NCBI RefSeq assembly: GCF_034424375.1
Contig: NZ_CP139965.1
Location: 372,001-436,000 of the forward strand
Source: Paraburkholderia kururiensis
GTDB taxonomy: Bacteria > Pseudomonadota > Gammaproteobacteria > Burkholderiales > Burkholderiaceae
Direction of reading: 5' to 3'
DNA: 64,000 nucleotides
The translations under genes and the position numbers were made by a program. Every line of letters begins with the position of its first letter. Positions within the stretch are counted from its first letter, which is position 1. Below, piece by piece: positions 24,984-33,788 of this stretch. Under the pieces are notes generated by a model. It did not search any database. It had not been told where the DNA came from and saw nothing but the letters and a program-made list of their open reading frames with translations.

Positions 24984-25870
24984 CAGCCTTTTCCTCCGGT
25001 GGTGGGTCCGCGATAGAAGAAGCGGCGCGCGCCTAACATCGCAGCCACGACGATCAACTGCACGAAGCCCATCACGATGGCGATGGCCGAAGCGAGCGAG
25101 TAGTCGTAGTTTTCGAACGCGGCCTCGGCGGCGGCAATCGACATCACACGCGTGGGGCCCGCAGGCGCGCCGAGCAGCACTGCGGACGGAAACACCGAGA
25201 ACGCCTGCACGAACGAAAGACACGCTGCCATCGTGAGGCCCGGCACGAGCAACGGAAAATAGATGCGGCGAAACTGTTGCCACGGTCCGGCGCCGAGCGT
25301 GGCGGCCGCGCTCGCGAGCGTCGGGTCGATGCCCGTGACGTAGGAAAGCGTGAGCAAAAATGCGAACGGGAAACCCGACACCACGAGCGAGATCAACACG
25401 CCCCAATAGTTGTGCGTGAGGCGCACTTCGTCGGCGTAGAGATGCAGCGCATGCAGCGTCTGCGGGAACCAGCCGTTCGGACCGAAGTAGGTGAGCATGC
25501 CGTCCGCGATCAGCACGGTGCCGAGCGTGACGGGAATCACGAGCAGCGTGGTAACGAGCTTCTGATACGGCGACGGACGGCGCAGCGCAAACGCGACGGG
25601 CACCGACACACCGACGTTGACGAGCGTGGCCGGCACGGCGAGCTTGAGCGTGACGAGAATCGTCGGCCAGAGCGAAGTATCGGAAAAGAACGTGGCGTAG
25701 TTGGCCCAGACGCTGCCGCCGTTCATCGGCTGGAACGACAGCACGAGCCCATACGCAAACGGATAGATGAACAGCGCGACGATGAAAAGGAGCGCGGGCG
25801 TAACAAGCCAACGCTTTGGATCGCTGGGCGCCGCGGCGCTGGCGGGCAACGTGGCGGCGTTCGCGTTCAC
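24983..25870 (-). CDS. ABC transporter permease (PotB-like)
   Basis: Permease of 295 aa with six predicted helices and the EAA loop DPTLASAAATLGAGPWQQFRRIYFPLLVPG. GTG at 25870 overlaps the ATPase stop by 4 bases (GTGA), a coupling pattern repeated at the other junctions here; the open frame further upstream lies inside the ATPase gene. It pairs with the next permease to form the channel of the importer. Confidence 0.88.
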   Translation of the reverse strand: MNANAATLPASAAAPSDPKRWLVTPALLFIVALFIYPFAYGLVLSFQPMNGGSVWANYATFFSDTSLWPTILVTLKLAVPATLVNVGVSVPVAFALRRPSPYQKLVTTLLVIPVTLGTVLIADGMLTYFGPNGWFPQTLHALHLYADEVRLTHNYWGVLISLVVSGFPFAFLLTLSYVTGIDPTLASAAATLGAGPWQQFRRIYFPLLVPGLTMAACLSFVQAFSVFPSAVLLGAPAGPTRVMSIAAAEAAFENYDYSLASAIAIVMGFVQLIVVAAMLGARRFFYRGPTTGGKG

Positions 25871-26946
25871 GGCGCCTCCACGTCGTAGACCAGCGTGCGC
25901 GCAGCCGGCACGCGCAGACTGATGCGCTCGCCTTCTGCAAACTCGCCGGCGAGCCGAGCCCACAGCGCACCGAATGCGGTCTTCACGCGAATCAGCGAAT
26001 CGCGGCCGCCGTACTCGACGGTTTCCACTTCGGCGTCGAAGGCGTTCTCGGCGCCTGGCGCGGCGCGCTCGATGTCCTCCGGTCTCAACGCAACGCTCAC
26101 GGCCTTGGCGCTGAATGCTTCCATCGGCGTGCCGATCAATTGCACGCCGCCATTCGCAAGCCGCACGCGCTCGCCCTCGGCGGCTTGCAGCGTGAAGGGC
26201 ACCACGTTGCGATAGCCCATGAAACGCGCAACGTGCAGGTTCTTCGGCCGCCCATACACCTCTTTCGGCGTGGCGACCTGCTGCACGACGCCCTCCTTCA
26301 TCACGACGATGCGGTCGGCCATGGAAAGCGCCTCGTCCTGGTCGTGCGTCACGTAGAGGGTCGCGCGCTCCAGTTGGCTATGAATGCGCCGGATCTCCGC
26401 GCGCATTTCGATGCGCAGCTTCGTGTCGAGATTCGAGAGCGGCTCGTCCATCAGCACGAGCGGCGGCTCGATCACGATGGCGCGTGCAATCGCCACACGC
26501 TGCTGCTGGCCGCCCGACAACTGCCCCGGCAGCTTGCGCTCGTGTCCGACGAGTTGCACGAGTTGCAACGCCTCGCGCGCGCGCCGCTGCGCTTCGCCCT
26601 TCGCCACGCCGCGCATCTTGAGGCCGAAGCCCACGTTATCGAGCACGGACATGTGTGGAAACAGCGCGTAGTTCTGGAACACCATGCCGAAGCCGCGCTT
26701 CTCGGGCGGCAGCACGTCGATGCGCCGGTCGTCGAGCCAGATGCCGCCGCCCGACAGCGGCTGCAGCCCCGCGATGCAGTTCAACGCCGTGGACTTGCCG
26801 CAGCCCGACGGCCCGAGCAGCGCAATGAATTCGCCGCGGCGGATGTTCAGATCGAGCCCCTGCAAGGCCGCCACCGCATGGCCTTCCGTGTTGGTAAAGC
26901 TGCGGCTCACGGATTCGAGCCGCAGCTCTTCAAAGTGACGATTCAT
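25867..26946 (-). CDS. ABC transporter ATP-binding protein (PotA/UgpC-like)
   Basis: ATPase of 359 aa: Walker A GPSGCGKST, signature LSGGQQQRVAIARAI, Walker B LVLMDEPLSNLD, switch His in YVTHDQDEAL, then a C-terminal OB/TOBE regulatory region (about residues 240-355). Start 26946 (MNRHFEELRLESVSRSF). It lies between the binding-protein gene and the permeases in one transcript, and would energise uptake of the compound broken down by the neighbouring enzymes. Confidence 0.92.
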   Translation of the reverse strand: MNRHFEELRLESVSRSFTNTEGHAVAALQGLDLNIRRGEFIALLGPSGCGKSTALNCIAGLQPLSGGGIWLDDRRIDVLPPEKRGFGMVFQNYALFPHMSVLDNVGFGLKMRGVAKGEAQRRAREALQLVQLVGHERKLPGQLSGGQQQRVAIARAIVIEPPLVLMDEPLSNLDTKLRIEMRAEIRRIHSQLERATLYVTHDQDEALSMADRIVVMKEGVVQQVATPKEVYGRPKNLHVARFMGYRNVVPFTLQAAEGERVRLANGGVQLIGTPMEAFSAKAVSVALRPEDIERAAPGAENAFDAEVETVEYGGRDSLIRVKTAFGALWARLAGEFAEGERISLRVPAARTLVYDVEAP

Positions 26947-27114
26947 CGTGCGTTCCTCGTCTTTCCGTCCGGTATGGGGGCAGCCCCGTGGTGGGCTGGT
27001 TCGGTCTGGTCTGGTATAGCGCGGCCGGCGCGTATGACACTCCTGACACACCCCTGGCGCCGGCCTTACGTGTCGATGTCGCGACAGCGGCGCCGCGCTG
27101 GGCGCCTTGCCTAT

Positions 27115-28293
27115 CTACTTGGTCTTCTGTGCGCCGATCTCGCGGTCCCACTTCTGGAACGCGGCCACCATGGCCTGCGCGGAGAGCGGCAGTGCGTACG
27201 GACGCTCGGCAATCAGCTTCGGATACTCGGGCCGGCCGTACTTCTTGAGCACGTCCTGGCTGTGCGCCGGCGCCTGTTCGAGCGTTACGCCCTTCACAGC
27301 GGGACCGGGATAGAAGTAGCCGTCGTCCCAGGTCAGCGCCTGCTGCGCGGGCTCGAGCATGAAGTTCATCAGCTTGAAGAGCACGTCGAGCTTTTCCTTC
27401 GGCACGCCCTTCGGAATGACCATGTAGTGCGCGTCGTTCACCCACGTCATGTTGTCGAAGGACTGCACGCGATAGTCGGCCGGCACGATGCCGAGCGCAC
27501 GCGGATTGATGTCCCAGCCCGTCACGGTCACGGTCATGTCGCGCGTGCCTTCGCCCAGTTCCTTCATCACCGCCGACGTACCGCCCGGGTAGTACGGAAT
27601 GCAGTCGTTGAGCTGCTTGAGGAAGGCCCACGTCTTGTCCCAGCCGTGGATCGGGTCCATGGGGTCCTTGTCGCCCAGCACGTAGGGCAGGCCCATCAGG
27701 AAGGTGCGACCCGGTCCCGAATTGGCCGGACGCGCGTAGATCAGGCGGTCGGGATGCGCCTTGCACCAACGCAGCAGTTGGTCGGGCGTCTTCGGCGGAT
27801 TGCTGACCTTCGCGGGGTTGTACTCGATGAGCGGCCCTGCGGGCATGTACGCGACTTCGAGCCCGAAGCCCTGCGCGAGATCCTGCATCTTGCGGGGGCC
27901 CGGCGCGTAGCGGTCCAGCACGCCGGGGAACGCCGACGCCTGGTCGGGCAGGAGCTTGAGCCAGAGGTTCTGTTCGATGCCGGCCGCCAGAGCGTCTGTG
28001 CCGGTGAGCACGAGATCGATGTCGGAACGGCCGGCCGCCTGCATCGCCTTGATCTTGCCCGGCAGTTGCGGCGCCGGCGCGTTGGTGTACGTGATGTTCG
28101 ACACCATGTTCGGGTACTTCGCCTTGAACGCCTCGAAGCCCTTTTGCGTGAGCTGGAGGTCGCCCGCCACGTCGACGATGTTGAGCGTCACGGCGTCCGC
28201 CGCGCGCGCGGCAGGAACCTGCGTGGCCACGCCCATCACTGCAACGGCGCACGTTGCCAACAGCCTGACCGACCATCTGCCAGAAAAGGTCAT
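27115..28293 (-). CDS. ABC transporter periplasmic substrate-binding protein (Pot/Afu-like)
   Basis: Secreted binding protein of 392 aa. A signal peptide is seen (core LLATCAVAVMGVATQ, likely cut after AARA near residue 32), followed by a type-II binding-protein fold (SDIDLVLTGTDALAAGIEQNLWLKLLP; AVMKELGEGTRDMTVTVTGWDIN). It belongs to the family with PotD and iron-binding AfuA. The partner genes suggest a sugar acid or lactone rather than polyamine or iron. A possible regulator site TGTCAAGCAAATT lies 126-138 bases upstream. Confidence 0.88.
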   Translation of the reverse strand: MTFSGRWSVRLLATCAVAVMGVATQVPAARAADAVTLNIVDVAGDLQLTQKGFEAFKAKYPNMVSNITYTNAPAPQLPGKIKAMQAAGRSDIDLVLTGTDALAAGIEQNLWLKLLPDQASAFPGVLDRYAPGPRKMQDLAQGFGLEVAYMPAGPLIEYNPAKVSNPPKTPDQLLRWCKAHPDRLIYARPANSGPGRTFLMGLPYVLGDKDPMDPIHGWDKTWAFLKQLNDCIPYYPGGTSAVMKELGEGTRDMTVTVTGWDINPRALGIVPADYRVQSFDNMTWVNDAHYMVIPKGVPKEKLDVLFKLMNFMLEPAQQALTWDDGYFYPGPAVKGVTLEQAPAHSQDVLKKYGRPEYPKLIAERPYALPLSAQAMVAAFQKWDREIGAQKTK

Positions 28294-28418
28294 CGCATCT
28301 CCTCGGTTGTTCTCTTGATGTGGGCGCCGTGGACGGTGCGGATGAGACGCAGCAGGTTCGCACGGCGTCCTGCCACCGGTCCCCGGTTAGCGCAAAATAA
28401 CGAACGCCCGGCGCCGAT

Positions 28419-28431
28419 GTCAAGCAAATTA
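28419..28431. promoter_or_regulatory. Candidate operator of the sugar-acid operon, copy 1
   Basis: TGTCAAGCAAATT, 11 of 13 identical to TGTCAAACAAGTT found ahead of the first gene of the same cluster (32556-32568). It lies upstream of the binding-protein gene. FadR-type GntR regulators often use TTGT/ACAA-like half-sites, and a gene for one lies at 36644-37336. The link is inferred. Confidence 0.4.
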
Positions 28432-28548
28432 TCCGCACGGGATGGCGCCATTAAAGTCGGCCTGAGCGCACACAAGCCCTTTACTGGCAAGGCTTTCACC
28501 TATCATGCAGCACGCAGACGGGACGACGGCCTGGTAGTGGAAACCTTT

Positions 28549-28563
28549 ACTTGTTTGGCAACT
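28549..28563. promoter_or_regulatory. Candidate operator of the sugar-acid operon, copy 2 (inverted)
   Basis: ACTTGTTTGGCAACT; its complement contains TTGCCAAACAAGT, again close to TGTCAAACAAGTT. It lies between the SMP-30 gene stop and the binding-protein gene. Between the two, 28294-28587 holds no gene. Confidence 0.35.
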
Positions 28564-28587
28564 TGACGGAGGGGCGCGCGGTCCGTT

Positions 28588-29529
28588 TCAACCGCCCTTC
28601 ACGCCCTGTGTGTTCACGTAAAGCGCGTAAAGGCCGTGGCTTGCCGCCATGAAAAGACGATTGCGGTGGCGCCCGCCAAAGCAGACGTTCGCGCAGCGCT
28701 CAGGCAGCGCGATATGGCCGATGGCCTCGCCCTGCGGCGTGAACACACGCACGCCGTCGAGTTCGTCGGTGCCCATGCCCCAGCCGCACCAGAGATTGCC
28801 GTGGATATCCACGCGAAAGCCGTCGGGCGTGCCGGCGCCGGCGTCGATCACCACACGATTGTTCGAGAGCGTGCGGCCGTCGCGGCCCACGTCGAACGCG
28901 CGAATCTTGCGCGGCTCGGAACGCGACTCGACCACATAAAGAATCGACTCGTCGGGCGAAAAGGCGAGACCGTTCGGGCCGAGCACGTCGTCGATCACGA
29001 CGGTTACCTCGGCCGACTGCGGATCGACGCGATAGACGCATGCAGGCAGTTCCGACGGCTGCTTCTCGCCCTCGTAAAAGCCGTCGATGCCGAAGGTGGG
29101 GTCCGTGAACCAGATCGACCCGTCGGACTTCACGACGATGTCGTTCGGTGAATTGAAGCGCTTGCCGCGATAGCGGTCCGCGATCACGGTGAGGGTGCCG
29201 TCGTACTCCGTGCGCGTGACGCGGCGCGTGAGGTGTTCGCAGGTCACGAGCCGGCCTTCGCGGTCGCGCGTGTTGCCGTTCGCGTTGTTCGACGGCTGGC
29301 GAAAGGCGCTCACGGCGCCCGTTTCCTCGTCCCAACGCAGGATGCGGTTGTTCGGAATGTCGCTCCACAGCAGATAGCGGCCGTCGCCGAACCAGACCGG
29401 ACCTTCGGACCACCGCGCGCCCTGATAAAGGCACTCCACCGACGCCGACGCAAGCCGCAAGGCCGTGAAGCGCGGATCGAGCACGCGGATGGCGGGGTCG
29501 GGATAGCGGCGGCTGGTGAGGTCGGTCAT
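28588..29529 (-). CDS. SMP-30/gluconolactonase-family lactonase
   Basis: Six-bladed beta-propeller hydrolase of 313 aa expected to open an aldonolactone to the free acid. Metal-site stretches visible: EGPVWFGDGRYLLWSDIPNN, NSPNDIVVKSDGSIWFTDPTFG, GPNGLAFSPDESILYV, DGFRVDIHGNLWCG. The ATG at 29529 is preferred to an upstream TTG. It is positioned between the semialdehyde dehydrogenase and the transporter genes, so it probably supplies the sugar acid to the dehydratases. No sugar 1-dehydrogenase is in the cluster, hence either a lactone is imported or the oxidation is encoded elsewhere. Confidence 0.9.
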   Translation of the reverse strand: MTDLTSRRYPDPAIRVLDPRFTALRLASASVECLYQGARWSEGPVWFGDGRYLLWSDIPNNRILRWDEETGAVSAFRQPSNNANGNTRDREGRLVTCEHLTRRVTRTEYDGTLTVIADRYRGKRFNSPNDIVVKSDGSIWFTDPTFGIDGFYEGEKQPSELPACVYRVDPQSAEVTVVIDDVLGPNGLAFSPDESILYVVESRSEPRKIRAFDVGRDGRTLSNNRVVIDAGAGTPDGFRVDIHGNLWCGWGMGTDELDGVRVFTPQGEAIGHIALPERCANVCFGGRHRNRLFMAASHGLYALYVNTQGVKGG

Positions 29530-29704
29530 GGTGAAGGACAAGCGAGGGCGAGATGCGACGCCCGTGTCGAAGAACGTTGCGGGAAGCGCAGCGATACGGA
29601 CAGAAACGGGCCGGCAGCGCGGGCCGGCAAGGCGAGCCGACGAACCGCGGCGACTTCGATGCCACCACCGCCGCGATGCGCTACCCGGCTCCGGCCACGA
29701 CCGC

Positions 29705-31285
29705 TCAGTCGCGTCCCAGCTGACCGTCGCGCAAACGCCAGAGCTTCAGCGGATTGCCGTCCTGCACCGCTTCGGGCAGCAGCTCGGCCGGCAGGTCCTG
29801 ATAGCAGACCGGGCGCAGGAAGCGATCGATCGCGGTCGCACCCACCGACGTGGCGCGCGGGTCGCTCGTTGCGGGGAATGGTCCGCCGTGAACCATCGCG
29901 TAGCACACCTCGACGCCGGTCGGGTACCCGTTCGCCAGGATGCGGCCCACCTTGCGCTCCAGCGTGGGCAGCAGGCCACGCACGAGTTCGTAGTCGTCCG
30001 GTTCGATCTGCAGCGTGGCCGTGAGCTGGCCTTCGATCTGCTCGGCCACCTTCATCATTTCGCCCACGTCGGCGCACGTCACGATCAGCGAAGTCGGCCC
30101 GAAGATCTCGTCTTCCAGCGCGTGCGTGGCGAGGAACTGGGCCGCCGTGGTGGTGAACAGCGCGGGCAGCGCGGAGCACGACGCGTCGCTCGGCGTGCCT
30201 TGCGCCACGCTCTTCACGCCGCTCGTTTCGGCGCGCTGCGCGACGCCTTCGCGGTACGCGGCTGCAATGCCCGCAGTCAGCATGGTCTGCGCGCCCTTCT
30301 TCGCAAGCGCCTGAGCGGCGGCGTCGATGAAGCCCTGGGTATGCGGTCCGTTGAGCACGATGACGAGGCCCGGATTCGTGCAGAACTGGCCGACGCCCAG
30401 CGTGACCGATTCCACGAAGCCGTTCGCGATCGAATCGGCGCGCGCGGCCAGTGCGCCCGGCATCACGAACACCGGGTTGATGCTGCTCATTTCCGCGAAG
30501 ACGGGGATCGGTTCGCGACGCTTCGACGCGATGTCGGCCAGCGCCAGACCGCCGCGGCGCGAACCCGTGAAGCCCACTGACTTGATGGCGGGATGCGCGA
30601 CCAGCGCTTCGCCGATCTCGTTGCCGGCGCCGATCACGAGCGAGAACGTGCCTTCATGCAGACCGCAGTCCGCTACGGCCTTCTGGATCGCGCGGCCCAC
30701 CAGTTCGGACGTGCCGAGGTGCGCCGGGTGCGCCTTCACGACCACCGGGCAGCCGGCCGCGAACGCGGACGCCGTGTCGCCGCCCGCCACCGAAAACGCA
30801 AGCGGGAAGTTGCTGGCGCCGAACACCGCAACCGGACCGACGGGAATCTTCTGCATGCGCAGGTCCGAGCGCGGCAACGGCTTGCGATCGGGCATCGCCG
30901 AATCCAACGTGGCCGTGAGCCAGCGGCCTTCGCGCACGAGCGACGCAAAGAGCTTCAACTGCCCCACCGTGCGCCCGCGCTCGCCTTCCAGACGGGCCCG
31001 CGGCAAGGCCGACTCGGCCTGGGCGCGCTCGATCAACGTGTCGCCGAGCGCGAGGATGTTCTCGGCAATGGCTTCCAGAAAACGCGCCCGCGTTTCGAGC
31101 GGCGCGCTGCGATACGCGTCGAAGGCCTGCGCGGCCAGCTCACACGCGCGCTCCACCTCAGTAACGCTGCCCGCGCCGAACGTCGGCTCGATCTCGGCAT
31201 TGCGCGCGGGGTCGAAGGCGCGCAACGTGCCCTTCGTACCTCGTACGGCGCTCGCGCCGATCAGCATCTCTCCGGTAATCTGCAT
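29705..31285 (-). CDS. 2-oxoglutarate (2,5-dioxopentanoate) semialdehyde dehydrogenase
   Basis: NAD(P)-dependent aldehyde dehydrogenase of 526 aa, the last step to 2-oxoglutarate (EC 1.2.1.26). Catalytic Cys302 in GQFCTNPG, general base Glu265 in FAEMSSINP, Asn159 in GASNFP and Lys184 in VVVKAHP. The EMSSINPVF sequence and the length, longer than ordinary ALDHs, are typical of the KGSADH group found with pentose, hydroxyproline or glucarate pathways. Pairing with a DapA-fold dehydratase fits the Weimberg-type pathway. 175 bases separate it from the lactonase gene. Confidence 0.92.
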   Translation of the reverse strand: MQITGEMLIGASAVRGTKGTLRAFDPARNAEIEPTFGAGSVTEVERACELAAQAFDAYRSAPLETRARFLEAIAENILALGDTLIERAQAESALPRARLEGERGRTVGQLKLFASLVREGRWLTATLDSAMPDRKPLPRSDLRMQKIPVGPVAVFGASNFPLAFSVAGGDTASAFAAGCPVVVKAHPAHLGTSELVGRAIQKAVADCGLHEGTFSLVIGAGNEIGEALVAHPAIKSVGFTGSRRGGLALADIASKRREPIPVFAEMSSINPVFVMPGALAARADSIANGFVESVTLGVGQFCTNPGLVIVLNGPHTQGFIDAAAQALAKKGAQTMLTAGIAAAYREGVAQRAETSGVKSVAQGTPSDASCSALPALFTTTAAQFLATHALEDEIFGPTSLIVTCADVGEMMKVAEQIEGQLTATLQIEPDDYELVRGLLPTLERKVGRILANGYPTGVEVCYAMVHGGPFPATSDPRATSVGATAIDRFLRPVCYQDLPAELLPEAVQDGNPLKLWRLRDGQLGRD

Positions 31286-31546
31286 CGTGAAACTCCTGTG
31301 AAGCGCCAGTGGCCGCGGTACCTGTCACGGCACCGTCATGTCCGCCCGACGCATAGTGTGTGGAAGAGGGTTATGCCGGCTGGCCACGCGTAGTGACCGG
31401 CCAGCGAAGACCAGTCGCGCCGCGGGGCCTCGCGTGTGCCCTGCGGGCGTCTGCCTGGCTGCACACCGCGGGCGCCGAACCGATCCGTCGGCTCGTGCCG
31501 TGCCGGCAAGGCATCCGTTCGGACGCAGTCGGCGGCCGAACCGTTA

Positions 31547-32500
31547 TCAGCAGGCCCGGGATTGGCCCGGGTGCATCCAGCCCTGCTCCTGCTCGAACGC
31601 AAGCAACGCCTGCGCCGCCGCCTGGATATTCGCATGATCCGACGCCGGCGTCGAACTCAGCAACGGCAACATGGCGCCCATGTCGGCAATGCCTGAGAAC
31701 GTGACAGCATCGTGAAGCACGCGGATCAACGAAATCTCGTCGCGCAGCGTTTCCAGCGGCATGAACGCATCGTAGATTCCCGCGGCCTCGCCCAGCCCGT
31801 TTTGCTGCGCGGCGCGCAGCAAGGCCATGACGGCGCGCGGCGCGATGCAGCCCGAACCCGTCGTCCATGAGGCAAGACCGAAATCGCGGACATGCACGAG
31901 CGCGGGCCGCTCGCCCATACCCGAAATCACCTTCGCCCGATTCACGCTTTGCAGCAGACGGCGCAGCCAGGGGTCGTCGGCCGGATCGTCGCGCACGATC
32001 GCGTACTTCACCGCAATCAATGTGCCCCTGTCGACGAGCCGCGCGAGCGTGTCGACGTCCACATAGTCTTCGCTCTTCACGTACAGCGTGAGCGGAATAC
32101 CGGCAATGTCGGCAATGCGCGCGAGCCCTGTCTCGACGCCTTCCGGCGTGGTGAAACCGCCGAGCGGCAACACCATCGCGGTACGGTATGGCGTCTGCGA
32201 GAGAATGCGCGCCTGGTCGAGCATCTTGCCGTAGTCGGGCCCGATGGCCGGAATCACGCGGGTGGCATCGCCGGCACTCGTCGCCAGCATGTCTAGCAAC
32301 TCGCGATACTCGCTCACCGGCACGTGGTACAGGTTCGCATTGCCCCCGTACAGCAGCGTGCGCACGCCGCCTGCCTCGATGTGCCGGATCAGCTTGAGGT
32401 TCTGCGCCTCGTCGAGCGTGTAGTCGCTGCGACGCGCCAGCGGCGGCACGGCCATCACCGTGGCGGCGAATTCGCTTTCGACGATCGGAGAGACGTTCAT
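31547..32500 (-). CDS. DapA-family 2-keto-3-deoxy-sugar-acid dehydratase
   Basis: Class-I aldolase-fold lyase of 317 aa. The Schiff-base lysine is Lys165 in LIAVKYAIVRDD and the helper tyrosine Tyr140 in LTLYVKSED. In pentose oxidation this enzyme type dehydrates L-2-keto-3-deoxyarabinonate to 2-oxoglutarate semialdehyde (EC 4.2.1.43), the substrate of the dehydrogenase next door. Other family members are dihydrodipicolinate synthase and N-acetylneuraminate lyase, but the context and the divergent sequence exclude a biosynthetic DapA. It is first in the cluster; the promoter side holds a CAAACAAGTTTG dyad. 261 bases without a gene separate it from the dehydrogenase. Confidence 0.85.
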   Translation of the reverse strand: MNVSPIVESEFAATVMAVPPLARRSDYTLDEAQNLKLIRHIEAGGVRTLLYGGNANLYHVPVSEYRELLDMLATSAGDATRVIPAIGPDYGKMLDQARILSQTPYRTAMVLPLGGFTTPEGVETGLARIADIAGIPLTLYVKSEDYVDVDTLARLVDRGTLIAVKYAIVRDDPADDPWLRRLLQSVNRAKVISGMGERPALVHVRDFGLASWTTGSGCIAPRAVMALLRAAQQNGLGEAAGIYDAFMPLETLRDEISLIRVLHDAVTFSGIADMGAMLPLLSSTPASDHANIQAAAQALLAFEQEQGWMHPGQSRAC

Positions 32501-33058
32501 GACACCTCGGCAAGCGTGTTCGGGATGCCGCAGTGTGGCACCTTCGCGCGTCAGTTGTCAAACAAGTTTGAGGCGCGGCGCCGAGGCATGGCGGGTACGG
32601 CGGATTCGGAATATTGCGATGAAGCACTGCCGAATATATTGGCCCTGCACATGATTAATTCTTTCAGCCGAATATTGGCTCGCGATCAAAGCAAAATATT
32701 CTTTTTGAAGTTCTAATCCGCCGATGGTGTTTTAAACCCGCGTGTCCCGTGCGCAACATTGGGCGATTTGCAGCGGAAATTTGCGTCTTGCGCAAGGCGA
32801 CCTGTAATAATCACGGGCAAATCATCTGCAACGCACATACCAGTCGTCTGGCCGTCCCATGCGCAAAGGCCGTGGCTGGCTGTCGCCGCCGCGGCGTGTG
32901 GCCTGTTACGTAAGCCGGAGCAGCGCGGCAACGTCAATACGTGGAACAAAAACGACCGCACTGAAATTTAGTGATAAATTGTTACAACCTGAAGAGGGGG
33001 GCGCAACCCTCCCCGCGCCGCCTGCGGCATTGGCCAGCCGCGAATCGAGAGTAATACC
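32501..33058. other. AT-rich gene-free region between catabolic and quorum-sensing blocks
   Basis: No supported gene. From about 32600 to 32760 the GC content falls clearly below the surroundings. The motif (C)CGAATAT(AT)TTGG recurs: GGAATATTG at 32608-32616, CCGAATATATTGGCC at 32630-32644 and CCGAATATTGGCT at 32668-32680. A short minus-strand frame at 32713-32961 has no protein character. The region must hold the luxR promoter and the dapA-like gene promoter. Confidence 0.5.
32555..32570. promoter_or_regulatory. Candidate operator of the sugar-acid operon, copy 3 with dyad
   Basis: TTGTCAAACAAGTTTG, containing the perfect dyad CAAAC-AA-GTTTG (32559-32570), 55 bases upstream of the first gene of the cluster. 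Best copy of the motif shared with 28419-28431 and 28549-28563. Confidence 0.5.
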
Positions 33059-33788
33059 GTGCCGCTACATTTCATTGAGCAGATGTCGCCGATACTGGCC
33101 GCATCCGACGAGACGCAATGGTTCGACGCCGTTGCCGGTCTCGCCGGCTCGTGGGGCTTCAGTCAGGTTCTGCTCGCCATTCTGCCGCGCCCGGGCATGC
33201 GCCTCGAGGACGCCTACGTGCGCAGCAACTACGCGTCGACGTGGCGGCAGGCCTATACGGATCAGGGCTTTGCCTATATCGATCCAACTGTCTCGCACTG
33301 CACGACGCACTCGTCGCCGCTCGTGTGGTCGCCTGATCTGTTCGCTACCACGCCACAGAAGTCCATGTACGAAGAAGCGACCGCACATGGCCTGCGCGCC
33401 GGCGTGACGCTACCCATTCACGGGCCGCGTCAGGAAGCCGGCATGCTGTGCTTCGTGAACGATTCGAATCCGAACGACAAGTTCTGGCAGCACATCGACA
33501 CTGCACTGCCGAACCTCGGTATTGATGCGCGACCTCGTGATCGACACGAGTCAGCGCCATTTGAGCGCGCACGCGCAGACGCTCATTCCCAAACTCACCC
33601 CGCGCGAGCGCGAATGCCTGAAGTGGACTGCGCTCGGCAAATCCACGTGGGAGATTTCACACATCCTCAATTGCTCCGAGGCTGTGGTGAATTTCCACAT
33701 GAAAAACATTCGCGCGAAATTCGGTGTCAATTCACGGCGGGCAGCCGCCGTGATCGCCACTCAGTTGGGCCTTATAGATCCGGGCTGA
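33059..33788 (+). pseudogene. LuxR-type quorum-sensing regulator (BraR-like), frameshifted
   Basis: An AHL-responsive regulator whose two domains lie in different frames. From GTG 33059 the autoinducer-binding domain is intact to about residue 153: STWRQAYTDQGFAYIDPTV and LVWSPD carry the conserved Trp, Tyr, Asp, Pro and Trp, and GLRAGVTLPIHG the conserved Gly. At 33515-33525 the frame must shift by +1 to continue into MRDLVIDTS and a complete LuxR HTH (LTPRERECLKWTALGKSTWEISHIL...NFHMKNIRAKF) ending at 33788. As given, frame 1 runs on into unrelated sequence to 33868. One surplus base (or two lost) explains it. No homopolymer is present there, which argues mildly against a sequencing slip. 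Its end overlaps the convergent rsaL-like gene. Confidence 0.85.

Noticed and set aside
25816..28566. 916-codon plus-strand open frame across the ABC importer genes
   Set aside because: It runs opposite several real genes and has no recognisable domain; open only because of GC bias.
31379..31405. GCTGGCC...GGCCAGC hairpin between the dapA-like and dehydrogenase genes as a terminator
   Set aside because: 7-bp stem, 13-base loop and no T-tract; cannot be told from chance GC-rich dyads.
32713..32961. 82-codon minus-strand frame between the dapA-like gene and luxR
   Set aside because: No ribosome site, no domain, unusual composition; treated as intergenic.
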